Positions 37,190 to 52,186 of a DNA stretch of 64,000 nt are shown piece after piece; the first letter of the stretch is position 1; every line of letters starts with the position of its first letter. The notes under the pieces are model-generated. The model did no database searches, was not told the DNA's origin, and saw nothing but the letters and a program-made list of their open reading frames with translations. Made by a program: the position numbers and the translations under genes. This DNA is from Hydractinia symbiolongicarpus. Lineage: Eukaryota > Cnidaria > Hydrozoa > Anthoathecata > Hydractiniidae. The stretch lies in assembly GCF_029227915.1 (NCBI RefSeq), contig NC_079877.1:7814001-7878000 (forward strand). The letters run 5' to 3'.

Positions 37190-40100
37190 TCATTTAAAAT
37201 TTAAGATAAATAAGTCATTTTTTATTGTGGGACCAATCCTAGCCGTTATCGCGCGCTGAAGAAAGAGAGACAGTTTCTAAAACCACATTTCATTGACTTT
37301 CTAACGGTGTCAATCCGTTTGAGTTACAACAGTTTTGTCACATATTCGTACCAAAATGTATTTAGTGATTTTCTTCGGATAATACTAAGTTGTATCGGTT
37401 TTAACAGTGAAACGATTGACTGTGGTAATTATTTGAACTGATCCAGGACTGTGACCTTATAAATGTGATAAATGAGGCAACAGGTCTTCAAGGAATAACA
37501 TTCTTCCTAATTTGACATGATTGCTGGAATTCAGCGATTACATTAGGCTCTCTGGTAGCCCTTTTTTAAAAATTTAGATAAATAAGTCATTTTTTACTGT
37601 GGGACAAATCCTAGCCGTTAGTTCGCGCTGAAGAAATAAAGACATTCTCAAAAACTACATTTCATTGATTTCTTGGCGGTATAATTCCGTTTGAGTTACA
37701 ACGGTTGCGTCACATATTCGTACCAACATGTATTTAGCGAAAGTATTCTGATATTACTATGTTGCATCGCTTTTAACTGTGAAACATTTGACTGTGCGAC
37801 TTAATTGAACTGATTTTGGACTTTGACCTCATAAGTGTGATAAATGAGACAATTGGACTCCAAGAAAGAACATTCTTCGTAATTTGACATGATTGCTCGA
37901 ACTCAGCGATTACACTGGACCCTGTGGTAGCGATTCATTTAAACATTTAGATAAATAAGTCATTTTTACTGTGGGACCAATCCTAGCCGTTACCGCGCGC
38001 TGAAGATATAGAGACAGTTTCAAAAACTCCACTTCATTGACTTTCTAACGGTGTCTATCCGTTTGAGTTACAACGGCTGCGTCACATATTCGTACCAACA
38101 TGTATTTAGTGATTTTTTTCCGATATTACTAAGTTGCATCGCTTTCAACAGTGAAACGATTGACTGTGGGACTTAATTGAACTGATTTTGGACTTTGACC
38201 TCATAAGTGTGATAAATGAGACAATTGGACTCCAAGAAAGAACATTCTTCGTAATTTGACATGATTGCTCGAACTCAGCGATTACACTGGACCCTGTGGT
38301 AGCGATTCATTTAAACATTTAGATAAATAAGTCATTTTTACTGTGGGACCAATCCTAGCCGTTACCGCGCGCTGAAGATATAGAGACAGTTTCAAAAACT
38401 CCACTTCATTGACTTTCTAACGGTGTCTATCCGTTTGAGTTACAACGGCTGCGTCACATATTCGTACCAACATGTATTTAGTGATTTTTTTCCGATATTA
38501 CTAAGTTGCATCGCTTTCAACAGTGAAACGATTGACTGTGGGACTTAATTGAACTGATTTTGGACTTTGACCTCATAAGTGTGATAAATGAGACAATTGG
38601 ACTCCAAGAAAGAACATTCTTCGTAATTTGACATGATTGCTGGAACTCAGCGATTACACTGGACCCTGTGGTAGCGATTCATTTAAAAATTAAGATAAAT
38701 AAGTCATTTTTTATTGTGGGACCAATCCTAGCCGTTATCGCGCGCTGAAGAAAGAGAGACAGTTTCTAAAACCACATTTCATTGACTTTCTAACGGTGTC
38801 AATCCGTTTGAGTTACAACAGTTTTGTCACATATTCGTACCAAAATGTATTTAGTGATTTTCTTCGGATAATACTAAGTTGTATCGGTTTTAACAGTGAA
38901 ACGATTGACTGTGGTAATTATTTGAACTGATCCAGGACTGTGACCTTATAAATGTGATAAATGAGGCAACAGGTCTTCAAGGAATAACATTCTTCCTAAT
39001 TTGACATGATTGGTGGAATTCAGCGATTACATTAGGCTCTCTGGTAGCCCTTTTTTAAAAATTTAGATAAATAAGTCATTTTTTACTGTGGGACAAATCC
39101 TAGCCGTTAGTTCGCGCTGAAGAAATAAAGACATTCTCAAAAACTACATTTCATTGATTTCTTGGCGGTATAATTCCGTTTGAGTTACAACGGTTGCGTC
39201 ACATATTCGTACCAACATGTATTTAGCGAAAGTATTCTGATATTACTATGTTGCATCGCTTTTAACTGTGAAACATTTGACTGTGCGACTTAATTGAACT
39301 GATTTTGGACTTTGACCTCATAAGTGTGATAAATGAGACAATTGGACTCCAAGAAAGAACATTCTTCGTAATTTGACATGATTGCTCGAACTCAGCGATT
39401 ACACTGGACCCTGTGGTAGCGATTCATTTAAACATTTAGATAAATAAGTCATTTTTACTGTGGGACCAATCCTAGCCGTTACCGCGCGCTGAAGATATAG
39501 AGACAGTTTCAAAAACTCCACTTCATTGACTTTCTAACGGTGTCTATCCGTTTGAGTTACAACGGCTGCGTCACATATTCGTACCAACATGTATTTAGTG
39601 ATTTTTTTCCGATATTACTAAGTTGCATCGCTTTCAACAGTGAAACGATTGACTGTGGGACTTAATTGAACTGATTTTGGACTTTGACCTCATAAGTGTG
39701 ATAAATGAGACAATTGGACTCCAAGAAAGAACATTCTTCGTAATTTGACATGATTGCTGGAACTCAGCGATTACACTGGACCCTGTGGTAGCGATTCATT
39801 TAAAAATTAAGATAAATAAGTCATTTTTTATTGTGGGACCAATCCTAGCCGTTATCGCGCGCTGAAGAAAGAGAGACAGTTTCTAAAACCACATTTCATT
39901 GACTTTCTAACGGTGTCAATCCGTTTGAGTTACAACAGTTTTGTCACATATTCGTACCAAAATGTATTTAGTGATTTTCCTCGGATAATACTAAGTTGTA
40001 TCGGTTTTAACAGTGAAACGATTGACTGTGGTAATTATTTGAACTGATCCAGGACTGTGACCTTATAAATGTGATAAATGAGGCAATAGGTCTTCAAGGA

Positions 40101-40485
40101 ATAACATTCTTCTTAATTTGACATGATTGCCGGAACTCAGCGATTACACTGGACCCTGTGGTAGCGATTCATTTAAAAATTTAGATAAATAAGTCATTTT
40201 TACTGTGGGACCAATCCTAGCCGTTATCGCGGGCTGAAGAAATAGAGACAGTTTCTAAAACTAAATTTCATTGATTTTCTAACGGTGTCAATCCGTTTGA
40301 GCTACAACGGTTGCGTCACATATTCGTACCAACATGTATTTAGTGATTTTTTTCCGATATTACTAAGTTGTATCGCTTTCAACAGTGAAACGATTGACTG
40401 TGGGTCTTAATTGAACTGATTTTAGACTTTGACCTCATAAGTGTGATAAATGAGACAATTGGACTCCAAGAAAGAACATTCTTCT
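37190..40485 (+). repeat. Trimer/tetramer higher-order repeat (1,117 and 1,489 bp)
   Basis: Anchors are 37288, 37660, 38032, 38404 | 38777, 39149, 39521 | 39894, 40266. The repeated order is: a monomer with GAAAGAGAGACAG and AACAGTTTTGTCAC; a monomer with TCTTGGCGGTATAATT, AGCGAAAGTATTCTG and GAAACATTTGAC; a monomer with CTCCACTTCATTG and GGTGTCTATCCG. In the first unit the third monomer is present twice in tandem (38,032 and 38,404, 372 bp apart), which makes a 1,489-bp tetramer. The second unit is a 1,117-bp trimer. The copies differ at only scattered bases. Confidence 0.9.
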
Positions 40486-43400
40486 TAATTTGACATGATT
40501 GCCGGAACTCAGCGATTACACTGGACCCTGTGGTAGCGATTCATTTAAAAATTTAGATAAATAAGTCATTTTTACTGTGGGACCAATCCTAGCCGTTAGC
40601 GCGCGCTGAAGATATAGAGACAGTTTCAAAAACTCCATTTCATTGAATTTCTGACGGTGTCAATCCGTTTGAGTTACAACGGTTGTGTCACACATTCGTA
40701 CCAACATGTATTTAGTGATTTTTTTCCGATATTACTAGGTTGTATCGCTTTCAACAGTGAAACGATTGACTGTGGGACTTAATTGAACTGATTTTGAACT
40801 TTGACCTTATAAATGTGATAAATGAGTCATTTTGACTACAAGAAATGATATTCTTCGTAATTTGACATGATTGCTGGAACTCAGCGATTACATTAGGCTC
40901 TGTGGTAGCCCTTTTATTAAAAATTTAGATAAATAAGTCATTTTTTACTGTGGGACCAATCCTAGCCGTTAGCGCGCGCTGAAGAAATAGAGACAGTTTT
41001 AAAAACTCCATTTTATTGACTTTCTAACGGTGTCAATCCGTTTGAGTTCCAACAGCTGCGTCACATATTCGTGCCAACATGTATTTAGTGATTTTTTTCC
41101 GATATTACTAAGTTGCATCGCTTTCAACAGTGAAACGATTGACTGTGGGACTTAATTGAACTGATTTTGGACTTTGACCTCATAAGTGTGATAAATGAGA
41201 CAATTGGACTCCAAGAAAGAACATTCTTCGTAATTTGACATGATTGCTGGAACTCAGCGATTACACTGGATCCTGTGGTAGCGAATCATTTAAAATTTAA
41301 GATAAATAAGTCATTTTTTATTGTGGGACCAATCCTAGCCGTTATCTCGCGCTGAAGAAAGAGAGACAGTTTCTAAAACCACATTTCATTGACTTTCTAA
41401 CGGTGTCAATCCGTTTGAGTTACAACAGTTTTGTCACATATTCGTACCAAAATGTATTTAGTGATTTTCTTCGGATAATACTAAGTTGTATCGGTTTTAA
41501 CAGTGAAACGATTGACTGTGGTAATAATTTGAACTGATCCAGGACTGTGACCTTATAAATGTGATAAATGAGGCAACAGGTCTTCAAGGAATAACATTCT
41601 TCCTAATTTGACATGATTGCTGGAATTCAGCGATTACATTAGGCTCTCTGGTAGCCCTTTTTTAAAAATTTAGATAAATAAGTCATTTTTTACTGTGGGA
41701 CCAATCCTAGCCGTTAGTTCGCGCTGAAGAAATAGAGACAGTTTCAAAAACTCCCTTTCATTGACTTTCTAACGGTGTCAATCCGTTTGAGTTACAACAG
41801 TTGCGTCAAACATTCGTACCAACATGTATTTAGTGATTTTTTTCCGAAATTACTAAGTTGTATCGCTTTCAACAGTGAAACGATTGACTGTGGGACTTAA
41901 TTGAACTGATTTTGGACTTTGACCTTATAAATGTGATAAATGAGTCATTTTGACTACAAAAAATGATATTCTTCTTAATTTGACATGATTGCTGGAACTC
42001 AGCGATTACACTGGGCGCTGTGGAAAGGCTTTATTTAAAAATTAAGATAAAGAAGTCATTTTTTACTGTGGGACCAATCCTAGCCGTTATCGCGGGATGA
42101 AGAAATAGAGACAGTTTCTAAAACTAAATTTTATTGATTTTCTAACGGTGTCAATCCGTTTGAGCTACAACGGTTGCGTCACATATTCGTACCAACATGT
42201 ATTTAGTGATTTTTTTCCGATATTACTAAGTTGTATCGCTTTCAACAGTGAAACGATTGACTGTGGGTCTTAATTGAACTGATTTTAGACTTTGACCTCA
42301 TAAGTGTGATAAATGAGACAATTGGACTCCAAGAAAGAACATTCTTCTTAATTTGACATGATTGCCGGAACTCAGCGATTACACTGGACCCTGTGGTAGC
42401 GATTCATTTAAAAATTTAGATAAATAAGTCATTTTTACTGTGGGACCAATCCTAGCCGTTAGCGCGCGCTGAAGATATAGAGACAGCTTCAAAAACTCCA
42501 TTTCATTGAATTTCTGACGGTGTCAATCCGTTTGAGTTACAACGGTTGTGTCACACATTCGTACCAACATGTATTTAGTGATTTTTTTCCGATATTACTA
42601 GGTTGTATCGCTTTCAACAGTGAAACGATTGACTGTGGGACTTAATTGAACTGATTTTGAACTTTGACCTTATAAATGTGATAAATGAGTCATTTTGACT
42701 ACAAGAAATGATATTCTTCGTAATTTGACATGATTGCTGGAACTCAGCGATTACATTAGGCTCTGTGGTAGCCCTTTTATTAAAAATTTAGATAAATAAG
42801 TCATTTTTTACTGTGGGACCAATCCTAGCCGTTAGCGCGCGCTGAAGAAATAGAGACAGTTTTAAAAACTCCATTTCATTGACTTTCTAACGGTGTCAAT
42901 CCGTTTGAGTTCCAACAGCTGCGTCACATATTCGTGCCAACATGTATTTAGTGATTTTTTTCCGATATTACTAAGTTGCATCGCTTTCAACAGTGAAACG
43001 ATTGACTGTGGGACTTAATTGAACTGATTTTGGACTTTGACCTCATAAGTGTGATAAATGAGACAATTGGACTCCAAGAAAGAACATTCTTCGTAATTTG
43101 ACATGATTGCCGGAACTCAGCGATTACACTGGACCCTGTGGTAGCGATTCATTTAAAAATTTAGATAAATAAGTCATTTTTACTGTGGGACCAATCCTAG
43201 CCGTTAGCGCGCGCTGAAGATATAGAGACAGTTTCAAAAACTCCATTTCATTGAATTTCTGACGGTGTCAATCCGTTTGAGTTACAACGGTTGTGTCACA
43301 CATTCGTACCAACATGTATTTAGTGATTTTTTTCCGATATTACTAGGTTGTATCGCTTTCAACAGTGAAACGATTGACTGTGGGACTTAATTGAACTGAT

Positions 43401-46400
43401 TTTGAACTTTGACCTTATAAATGTGATAAATGAGTCATTTTGACTACAAGAAATGATATTCTTCGTAATTTGACATGATTGCTGGAACTCAGCGATTACA
43501 TTAGGCTCTGTGGTAGCCCTTTTATTAAAAATTTAGATAAATAAGTCATTTTTTACTGTGGGACCAATCCTAGCCGTTAGCGCGCGCTGAAGAAATAGAG
43601 ACAGTTTTAAAAACTCCATTTTATTGACTTTCTAACGGTGTCAATCCGTTTGAGTTCCAACAGCTGCGTCACATATTCGTGCCAACATGTATTTAGTGAT
43701 TTTTTTCCGATATTACTAAGTTGCATCGCTTTCAACAGTGAAACGATTGACTGTGGGACTTAATTGAACTGATTTTGGACTTTGACCTCATAAGTGTGAT
43801 AAATGAGACAATTGGACTCCAAGAAAGAACATTCTTCGTAATTTGACATGATTGCTGGAACTCAGCGATTACACTGGATCCTGTGGTAGCGAATCATTTA
43901 AAATTTAAGATAAATAAGTCATTTTTTATTGTGGGACCAATCCTAGCCGTTATCTCGCGCTGAAGAAAGAGAGACAGTTTCTAAAACCACATTTCATTGA
44001 CTTTCTAACGGTGTCAATCCGTTTGAGTTACAACAGTTTTGTCACATATTCGTACCAAAATGTATTTAGTGATTTTCTTCGGATAATACTAAGTTGTATC
44101 GGTTTTAACAGTGAAACGATTGACTGTGGTAATTATTTGAACTGATCCAGGACTGTGACCTTATAAATGTGATAAATGAGGCAACAGGTCTTCAAGGAAT
44201 AACATTCTTCCTAATTTGACATGATTGCTGGAATTCAGCGATTACATTAGGCACTCTGGTAGCCCTTTTTTAAAAATTTAGATAAATAAGTCATTTTTTA
44301 CTGTGGGACCAATCCTAGCCGTTAGTTCGCGCTGAAGAAATAGAGACAGTTTCAAAAACTCCCTTTCATTGACTTTCTAACGGTGTCAATCCGTTTGAGT
44401 TACAACAGTTGCGTCAAACATTCGTACCAACATGTATTTAGTGATTTTTTTCCGAAATTACTAAGTTGTATCGCTTTCAACAGTGAAACGATTGACTGTG
44501 GGACTTAATTGAACTGATTTTGGACTTTGACCTTATAAATGTGATAAATGAGTCATTTTGACTACAAAAAATGATATTCTTCTTAATTTGACATGATTGC
44601 TGGAACTCAGCGATTACACTGGGCGCTGTGGAAAGGCTTTATTTAAAAATTAAGATAAAGAAGTCATTTTTTACTGTGGGACCAATCCTAGCCGTTATCG
44701 CGGGCTGAAGAAATAGAGACAGTTTCTAAAACTAAATTTTATTGATTTTCTAACGGTGTCAATCCGTTTGAGCTACAACGGTTGCGTCACATATTCGTAC
44801 CAACATGTATTTAGTGATTTTTTTCCGATATTACTAAGTTGTATCGCTTTCAACAGTGAAACGATTGACTGTGGGTCTTAATTGAACTGATTTTAGACTT
44901 TGACCTCATAAGTGTGATAAATGAGACAATTGGACTCCAAGAAAGAACATTCTTCTTAATTTGACATGATTGCCGGAACTCAGCGATTACACTGGACCCT
45001 GTGGTAGCGATTCATTTAAAAATTTAGATAAATAAGTCATTTTTACTGTGGGACCAATCCTAGCCGTTAGCGCGCGCTGAAGATATAGAGACAGCTTCAA
45101 AAACTCCATTTCATTGAATTTCTGACGGTGTCAATCCGTTTGAGTTACAACGGTTGTGTCACACATTCGTACCAACATGTATTTAGTGATTTTTTTCCGA
45201 TATTACTAGGTTGTATCGCTTTCAACAGTGAAACGATTGACTGTGGGACTTAATTGAACTGATTTTGAACTTTGACCTTATAAATGTGATAAATGAGTCA
45301 TTTTGACTACAAGAAATGATATTCTTCGTAATTTGACATGATTGCTGGAACTCAGCGATTACATTAGGCTCTGTGGTAGCCCTTTTATTAAAAATTTAGA
45401 TAAATAAGTCATTTTTTACTGTGGGACCAATCCTAGCCGTTAGCGCGCGCTGAAGAAATAGAGACAGTTTTAAAAACTCCATTTCATTGACTTTCTAACG
45501 GTGTCAATCCGTTTGAGTTCCAACAGCTGCGTCACATATTCGTGCCAACATGTATTTAGTGATTTTTTTCCGATATTACTAAGTTGCATCGCTTTCAACA
45601 GTGAAACGATTGACTGTGGGACTTAATTGAACTGATTTTGGACTTTGACCTCATAAGTGTGATAAATGAGACAATTGGACTCCAAGAAAGAACATTCTTC
45701 GTAATTTGACATGATTGCCGGAACTCAGCGATTACACTGGACCCTGTGGTAGCGATTCATTTAAAAATTTAGATAAATAAGTCATTTTTACTGTGGGACC
45801 AATCCTAGCCGTTAGCGCGCGCTGAAGATATAGAGACAGTTTCAAAAACTCCATTTCATTGAATTTCTGACGGTGTCAATCCGTTTGAGTTACAACGGTT
45901 GTGTCACACATTCGTACCAACATGTATTTAGTGATTTTTTTCCGATATTACTAGGTTGTATCGCTTTCAACAGTGAAACGATTGACTGTGGGACTTAATT
46001 GAACTGATTTTGAACTTTGACCTTATAAATGTGATAAATGAGTCATTTTGACTACAAGAAATGATATTCTTCGTAATTTGACATGATTGCTGGAACTCAG
46101 CGATTACATTAGGCTCTGTGGTAGCCCTTTTATTAAAAATTTAGATAAATAAGTCATTTTTTACTGTGGGACCAATCCTAGCCGTTAGCGCGCGCTGAAG
46201 AAATAGAGACAGTTTTAAAAACTCCATTTTATTGACTTTCTAACGGTGTCAATCCGTTTGAGTTCCAACAGCTGCGTCACATATTCGTGCCAACATGTAT
46301 TTAGTGATTTTTTTCCGATATTACTAAGTTGCATCGCTTTCAACAGTGAAACGATTGACTGTGGGACTTAATTGAACTGATTTTGGACTTTGACCTCATA

Positions 46401-48326
46401 AGTGTGATAAATGAGACAATTGGACTCCAAGAAAGAACATTCTTCGTAATTTGACATGATTGCTGGAACTCAGCGATTACACTGGATCCTGTGGTAGCGA
46501 ATCATTTAAAATTTAAGATAAATAAGTCATTTTTTATTGTGGGACCAATCCTAGCCGTTATCTCGCGCTGAAGAAAGAGAGACAGTTTCTAAAACCACAT
46601 TTCATTGACTTTCTAACGGTGTCAATCCGTTTGAGTTACAACAGTTTTGTCACATATTCGTACCAAAATGTATTTAGTGATTTTCTTCGGATAATACTAA
46701 GTTGTATCGGTTTTAACAGTGAAACGATTGACTGTGGTAATTATTTGAACTGATCCAGGACTGTGACCTTATAAATGTGATAAATGAGGCAACAGGTCTT
46801 CAAGGAATAACATTCTTCCTAATTTGACATGATTGCTGGAATTCAGCGATTACATTAGGCTCTCTGGTAGCCCTTTTTTAAAAATTTAGATAAATAAGTC
46901 ATTTTTTACTGTGGGACCAATCCTAGCCGTTAGTTCGCGCTGAAGAAATAGAGACAGTTTCAAAAACTCCCTTTCATTGACTTTCTAACGGTGTCAATCC
47001 GTTTGAGTTACAACAGTTGCGTCAAACATTCGTACCAACATGTATTTAGTGATTTTTTTCCGAAATTACTAAGTTGTATCGCTTTCAACAGTGAAACGAT
47101 TGACTGTGGGACTTAATTGAACTGATTTTGGACTTTGACCTTATAAATGTGATAAATGAGTCATTTTGACTACAAAAAATGATATTCTTCTTAATTTGAC
47201 ATGATTGCTGGAACTCAGCGATTACACTGGGCGCTGTGGAAAGGCTTTATTTAAAAATTAAGATAAAGAAGTCATTTTTTACTGTGGGACCAATCCTAGC
47301 CGTTATCGCGGGCTGAAGAAATAGAGACAGTTTCTAAAACTAAATTTTATTGATTTTCTAACGGTGTCAATCCGTTTGAGCTACAACGGTTGCGTCACAT
47401 ATTCGTACCAACATGTATTTAGTGATTTTTTTCCGATATTACTAAGTTGTATCGCTTTCAACAGTGAAACGATTGACTGTGGGTCTTAATTGAACTGATT
47501 TTAGACTTTGACCTCATAAGTGTGATAAATGAGACAATTGGACTCCAAGAAAGAACATTCTTCTTAATTTGACATGATTGCCGGAACTCAGCGATTACAC
47601 TGGACCCTGTGGTAGCGATTCATTTAAAAATTTAGATAAATAAGTCATTTTTACTGTGGGACCAATCCTAGCCGTTAGCGCGCGCTGAAGATATAGAGAC
47701 AGCTTCAAAAACTCCATTTCATTGAATTTCTGACGGTGTCAATCCGTTTGAGTTACAACGGTTGTGTCACACATTCGTACCAACATGTATTTAGTGATTT
47801 TTTTCCGATATTACTAGGTTGTATCGCTTTCAACAGTGAAACGATTGACTGTGGGACTTAATTGAACTGATTTTGAACTTTGACCTTATAAATGTGATAA
47901 ATGAGTCATTTTGACTACAAGAAATGATATTCTTCGTAATTTGACATGATTGCTGGAACTCAGCGATTACATTAGGCTCTGTGGTAGCCCTTTTATTAAA
48001 AATTTAGATAAATAAGTCATTTTTTACTGTGGGACCAATCCTAGCCGTTAGCGCGCGCTGAAGAAATAGAGACAGTTTTAAAAACTCCATTTCATTGACT
48101 TTCTAACGGTGTCAATCCGTTTGAGTTCCAACAGCTGCGTCACATATTCGTGCCAACATGTATTTAGTGATTTTTTTCCGATATTACTAAGTTGCATCGC
48201 TTTCAACAGTGAAACGATTGACTGTGGGACTTAATTGAACTGATTTTGGACTTTGACCTCATAAGTGTGATAAATGAGACAATTGGACTCCAAGAAAGAA
48301 CATTCTTCGTAATTTGACATGATTGC
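40486..48326 (+). repeat. Higher-order repeat: three copies of a 2,608-bp heptamer
   Basis: Positions 40,486-45,718 match 43,094-48,326 at a constant offset of 2,608 bp; the total of 7,841 bp is three units plus 17 bp. Anchors are 40638, 41011, 41384, 41756, 42129, 42501, 42874 | 43246, 43619, 43992, 44364, 44737, 45109, 45482 | 45854, 46227, 46600, 46972, 47345, 47717, 48090. Starting at 41,384 the member order is: AACAGTTTTGTCAC type; CTCCCTTTC with CCGAAATTAC type; GCGGGCTG with AAATTTTATTG type; GAATTTCTGACGG type; TTCCAACAGCTGCG type; then the last two types again. Few differences are visible: GTAATAATTT only at 41,521, GCGGGATGAAG only near 42,093, GCACTCTGG only near 44,252. Identity is well above 99% by eye. 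Confidence 0.95.
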
Positions 48327-51300
48327 TGGAACTCAGCGATTACACTGGACCCTGTGGTAGCGAATCATTTAAAATTTAAGATAAATAAGTCATTTTTTAT
48401 TGTGGGACCAATCCTAGCCGTTATCGCGCGCTGAAGAAAGAGAGACAGTTTCTAAAACCACATTTCATTGACTTTCTAACGGTGTCAATCCGTTTGAGTT
48501 ACAACAGTTTTGTCACATATTCGTACCAAAATGTATTTAGTGATTTTCTTCGGATAATACTAAGTTGTATCGGTTTTAACAGTGAAACGATTGACTGTGG
48601 TAATTATTTGAACTGATCCAGGACTGTGACCTTATAAATGTGATAAATGAGGCAACAGGTCTTCAAGGAATAACATTCTTCCTAATTTGACACGATTGCT
48701 GGAATTCAGCGATTACATTAGGCTCTCTGGTAGCCCTTTTTTAAAAATTTAGATAAATAAGTCATTTTTTAATGTGGGACCAATCCTAGCCGTTAGTTCG
48801 CGCTGAAGAAATAGAGACAGTTTCAAAAACTCCCTTTCATTGACTTTCTAACGGTGTCAATCCGTTTGAGTTACAACGGTTGCGTCAAACATTCGTACCA
48901 ACATGTATTTAGTGATTTTTTTCCGAAATTACTAAGTTGTATCGCTTTCAACAGTGAAACGATTGACTGTGGGACTTAATTGAACTGATTTTGGACTTTG
49001 ACCTTATAAATGTGATAAATGAGTCATTTTGACTACAAGAAATGATATTCTTCGTAATTTGACATGATTGCTGGAACTCAGTGATTACACTGGGCGCTGC
49101 GGTAGCGTTTTATTTAAAAATTAAGATAAATAAGTCATTTTTTACTGTGGGACCAATCCTAGCCGTTAGTTCGCGCTGAAGAAATAAAGACATTCTCAAA
49201 AACTACATTTCATTGATTTCTTGGCGGTATAATTCCGTTTGAGTTACAACGATTGCGTCACATATTCGTACCAACATGTATTTAGCGAAAGTATTCTGAT
49301 ATTACTATGTTGCATCGCTTTTAACTGTGAAACATTTGACTGTGCGACTTAATTGAACTGATTTTGGACTTTGACCTCATAAGTGTGATAAATGAGACAA
49401 TTGGACTCCAAGAAAGAACATTCTTCGTAATTTGACATGATTGCTCGAACTCAGCGATTACACTGGACCCTGTGGTAGCGATTCATTTAAACATTTAGAT
49501 AAATAAGTCATTTTTACTGTGGGACCAATCCTAGCCGTTACCGCGCGCTGAAGATATAGAGACAGTTTCAAAAACTCCACTTCATTGACTTTCTAACGGT
49601 GTCAATCCGTTTGAGTTACAACGGTTGCGTCACGCATTCGTACCAACATGTATTTAGTGATTTTTTTCCGATATTACTAAGTTGTATCGCTTTCAACAGT
49701 GAAACGATTGACTGTGGGACTTAATTGAACTGATTTTGGACTTTGACCTTATAAATGTGATAAATGAGTCATTTTGACTACAAGAAATAGTATTCTTCGT
49801 AATTTGACATGATTGCTGGAACTCAGCGATTACAATAGGCTCTGTGGTAGCCCATTTTTAAAAATTTAGATAAATAAGTGATTTTTTACTGTGGGACCAA
49901 TCCTATCCGTTAGTTCGCGCTGAAGAAATAGAGAAAGCTTTAAAAAGTACATTTCATTGACTTTCTAACGGTGTCAATCCGTTTGAGTTACAAAGGTTGG
50001 GTCACATATTCGTACCAAAATGTATTTAGTGATTTTCTTCCGATATTACTAAGTTGTATCGCTTTTAACAGTGAAACGATTGACTGTGGGAATTATTTGA
50101 ACTGATTCAGGACTTTGACCTTATAAATGTGATAAATGAGGCAATAGGTCTCCAAGGAATAACATTCTTCTTAATTTGACATGATTGCCGGAATTCAGCG
50201 ATTACACTGGACCCTGTTGTAGCGATTCATTTAAAAATTTAAATAAATAAGTCATTTTTACTGTGGGTCCAATCCTAGCCGTTGGCGCGCGCTGAAGATA
50301 TAGAGACAAATTTAAAAACTCCATTTCATTGAATTTCTAACGGTGTCAATCCGTTTGAGTTACAACGGTTGCGTCACACATTCGTACCAACATGTATTTA
50401 GTGATTTTTTTCCGATATTACTAGGTTGTACGCTTTCAACAGTGAAACGATTGACTGTGGGACTTAATTGAACTGATTTTGGACTTTGACCTTATAAATG
50501 TGATAAATGAGTCATTTTGACTACAAGAAATGATATTCTTCGTAATTTGACATGATTGCTGGAACTCAGCGATTACATTAGGCTCTGTGGTAGCCCTTTT
50601 ATTAAAAATTTAGATAAATAAGTCATTTTTTACTGTGGGACCAATCCTAGCCGTTAGCGCGCGCTGAAGAAATAGAGACAGTTTTAAAAACTCCATTTCA
50701 TTGACTTTCTAACGGTGTCAATCCGTTTGAGTTACAACGGCTGCGTCACATATTTGTACCAACATCGATTTAGTGATTTTATTTCCGATATTACTAAGTT
50801 GCATCGCTTTCAACAGTGAAACGATTGACTGTGGGACTTAATTGAACTGATTTTGGACTTTGACCTTATAAATGTGATAAATGAGCCATTTTGACTACAA
50901 GAAGTAACATTCTTCTTATTTTGACATGATTGCTGGAACTCAGTGATTACACTGGGCGCTGCAGTAGCGCTTTATTTAAAAATTAAGATAAATAAGTCAT
51001 TTCTTACTGTGGGACCAATCCTAGCCGTTAGTTCGCGCTGAAGAAATAAAGACATTCTCAAAAACTACATTTCATTGATTTCTTGGCGGTATAATTCCGT
51101 TTGAGTTACAACGGTTGCGTCACACATTCGTACCAACATGTATTTAGTAATTTTTTTCCGATATTACTAATTTGTATCGCTTTCAACAGTGAAACGATTG
51201 ACTGTGGGACTTAATTGAACTGATTTTGGACTTTGACCTTATAAATGTGATAAATGAGTCATTTTGACTACAAGAAATGGTATTCTTCGAAATTTGACAT

Positions 51301-52186
51301 GATTGCTGGAACTCAGCGATTACATTAGGCTCTGTGGTAGCCCATTTTTAAAAACTTAGATAAATAAGTGATTTTTTACTGTGGGACCAATCCTATCCGT
51401 TAGTTCGCGCTGAAGAAATAGAGAAAACTTTAAAAAGTACATTTCATTGACTTTTTAACGGTGTCAATCCGTTTGAGTTACAACGGTTGGGTCACATATT
51501 CGTACCAACATGTATTTAGCGATATTTTTCTGATATTACTATGTTGCATCGCTTCTAACAGTGAAACGATTGACTGTGGGACTTAATTGAACTAACTTTG
51601 GACTGTGAACTCATAAGTGTGATAAATGAGACAATTGGACTCCAAGAAAGAACATTCTTCTTAATTTGACATGATTGCCGGAACTCAGCGATTACACTGG
51701 ACCCTGTGGTAGCGATTCATTTAAAAATTTAGATAAATAAGTCATTTTTACTGTGGGACCAATCCTAGCAGTTATCGCGCGCTGAAGAAATAGAGACAGT
51801 TTCAAAAACCACATTTCATTGACTTTTTAACGGTGTCAATCCGTTTGAGTTACAACAGCTGCGTCACATGTTCGTACCAAAATGTATTTAGTGATTTTCT
51901 TCCGATATTACTAAGTTGTATCGCTTTTAACAATGAAACGATTGACTGTGGGAATTATATGAACTGATTTTGGACTTTGACCTTATAAATGTAATAAATG
52001 AGCCATTTTGACTAAAAAAAATATCATTCTTCTTAATTTGACATGATTGCTGGAACTCAGCGATTACACTGGGCGCTGTGGTAGCGCTTTGTTTAAAAGT
52101 TAAGATAAATAAGTCCTTTAGTACTGTGGAAACAATCCTAGCCGTTATCGCGCGCTGAAGAAATAGAGACAGTTTCAAAAACTACA
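48327..52186 (+). repeat. Diverged satellite monomers downstream of the heptamer array
   Basis: Anchors 48463, 48835, 49208, 49580, 49952, 50324, 50696, 51070, 51442 and 51814. The first two still resemble heptamer members, then the order breaks down. A weak tetramer (about 1,490 bp) relates 49,952 and 51,442, both with AATCCTATCCG, GAGAAAG or GAGAAAA, and CTTTAAAAAGTAC. The units at 49,208 and 51,070 carry TCTTGGCGGTATAATT; in the second the right half has been replaced by another type (TTTAGTAATTTTTTTCC). No other element is seen. Confidence 0.8.
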
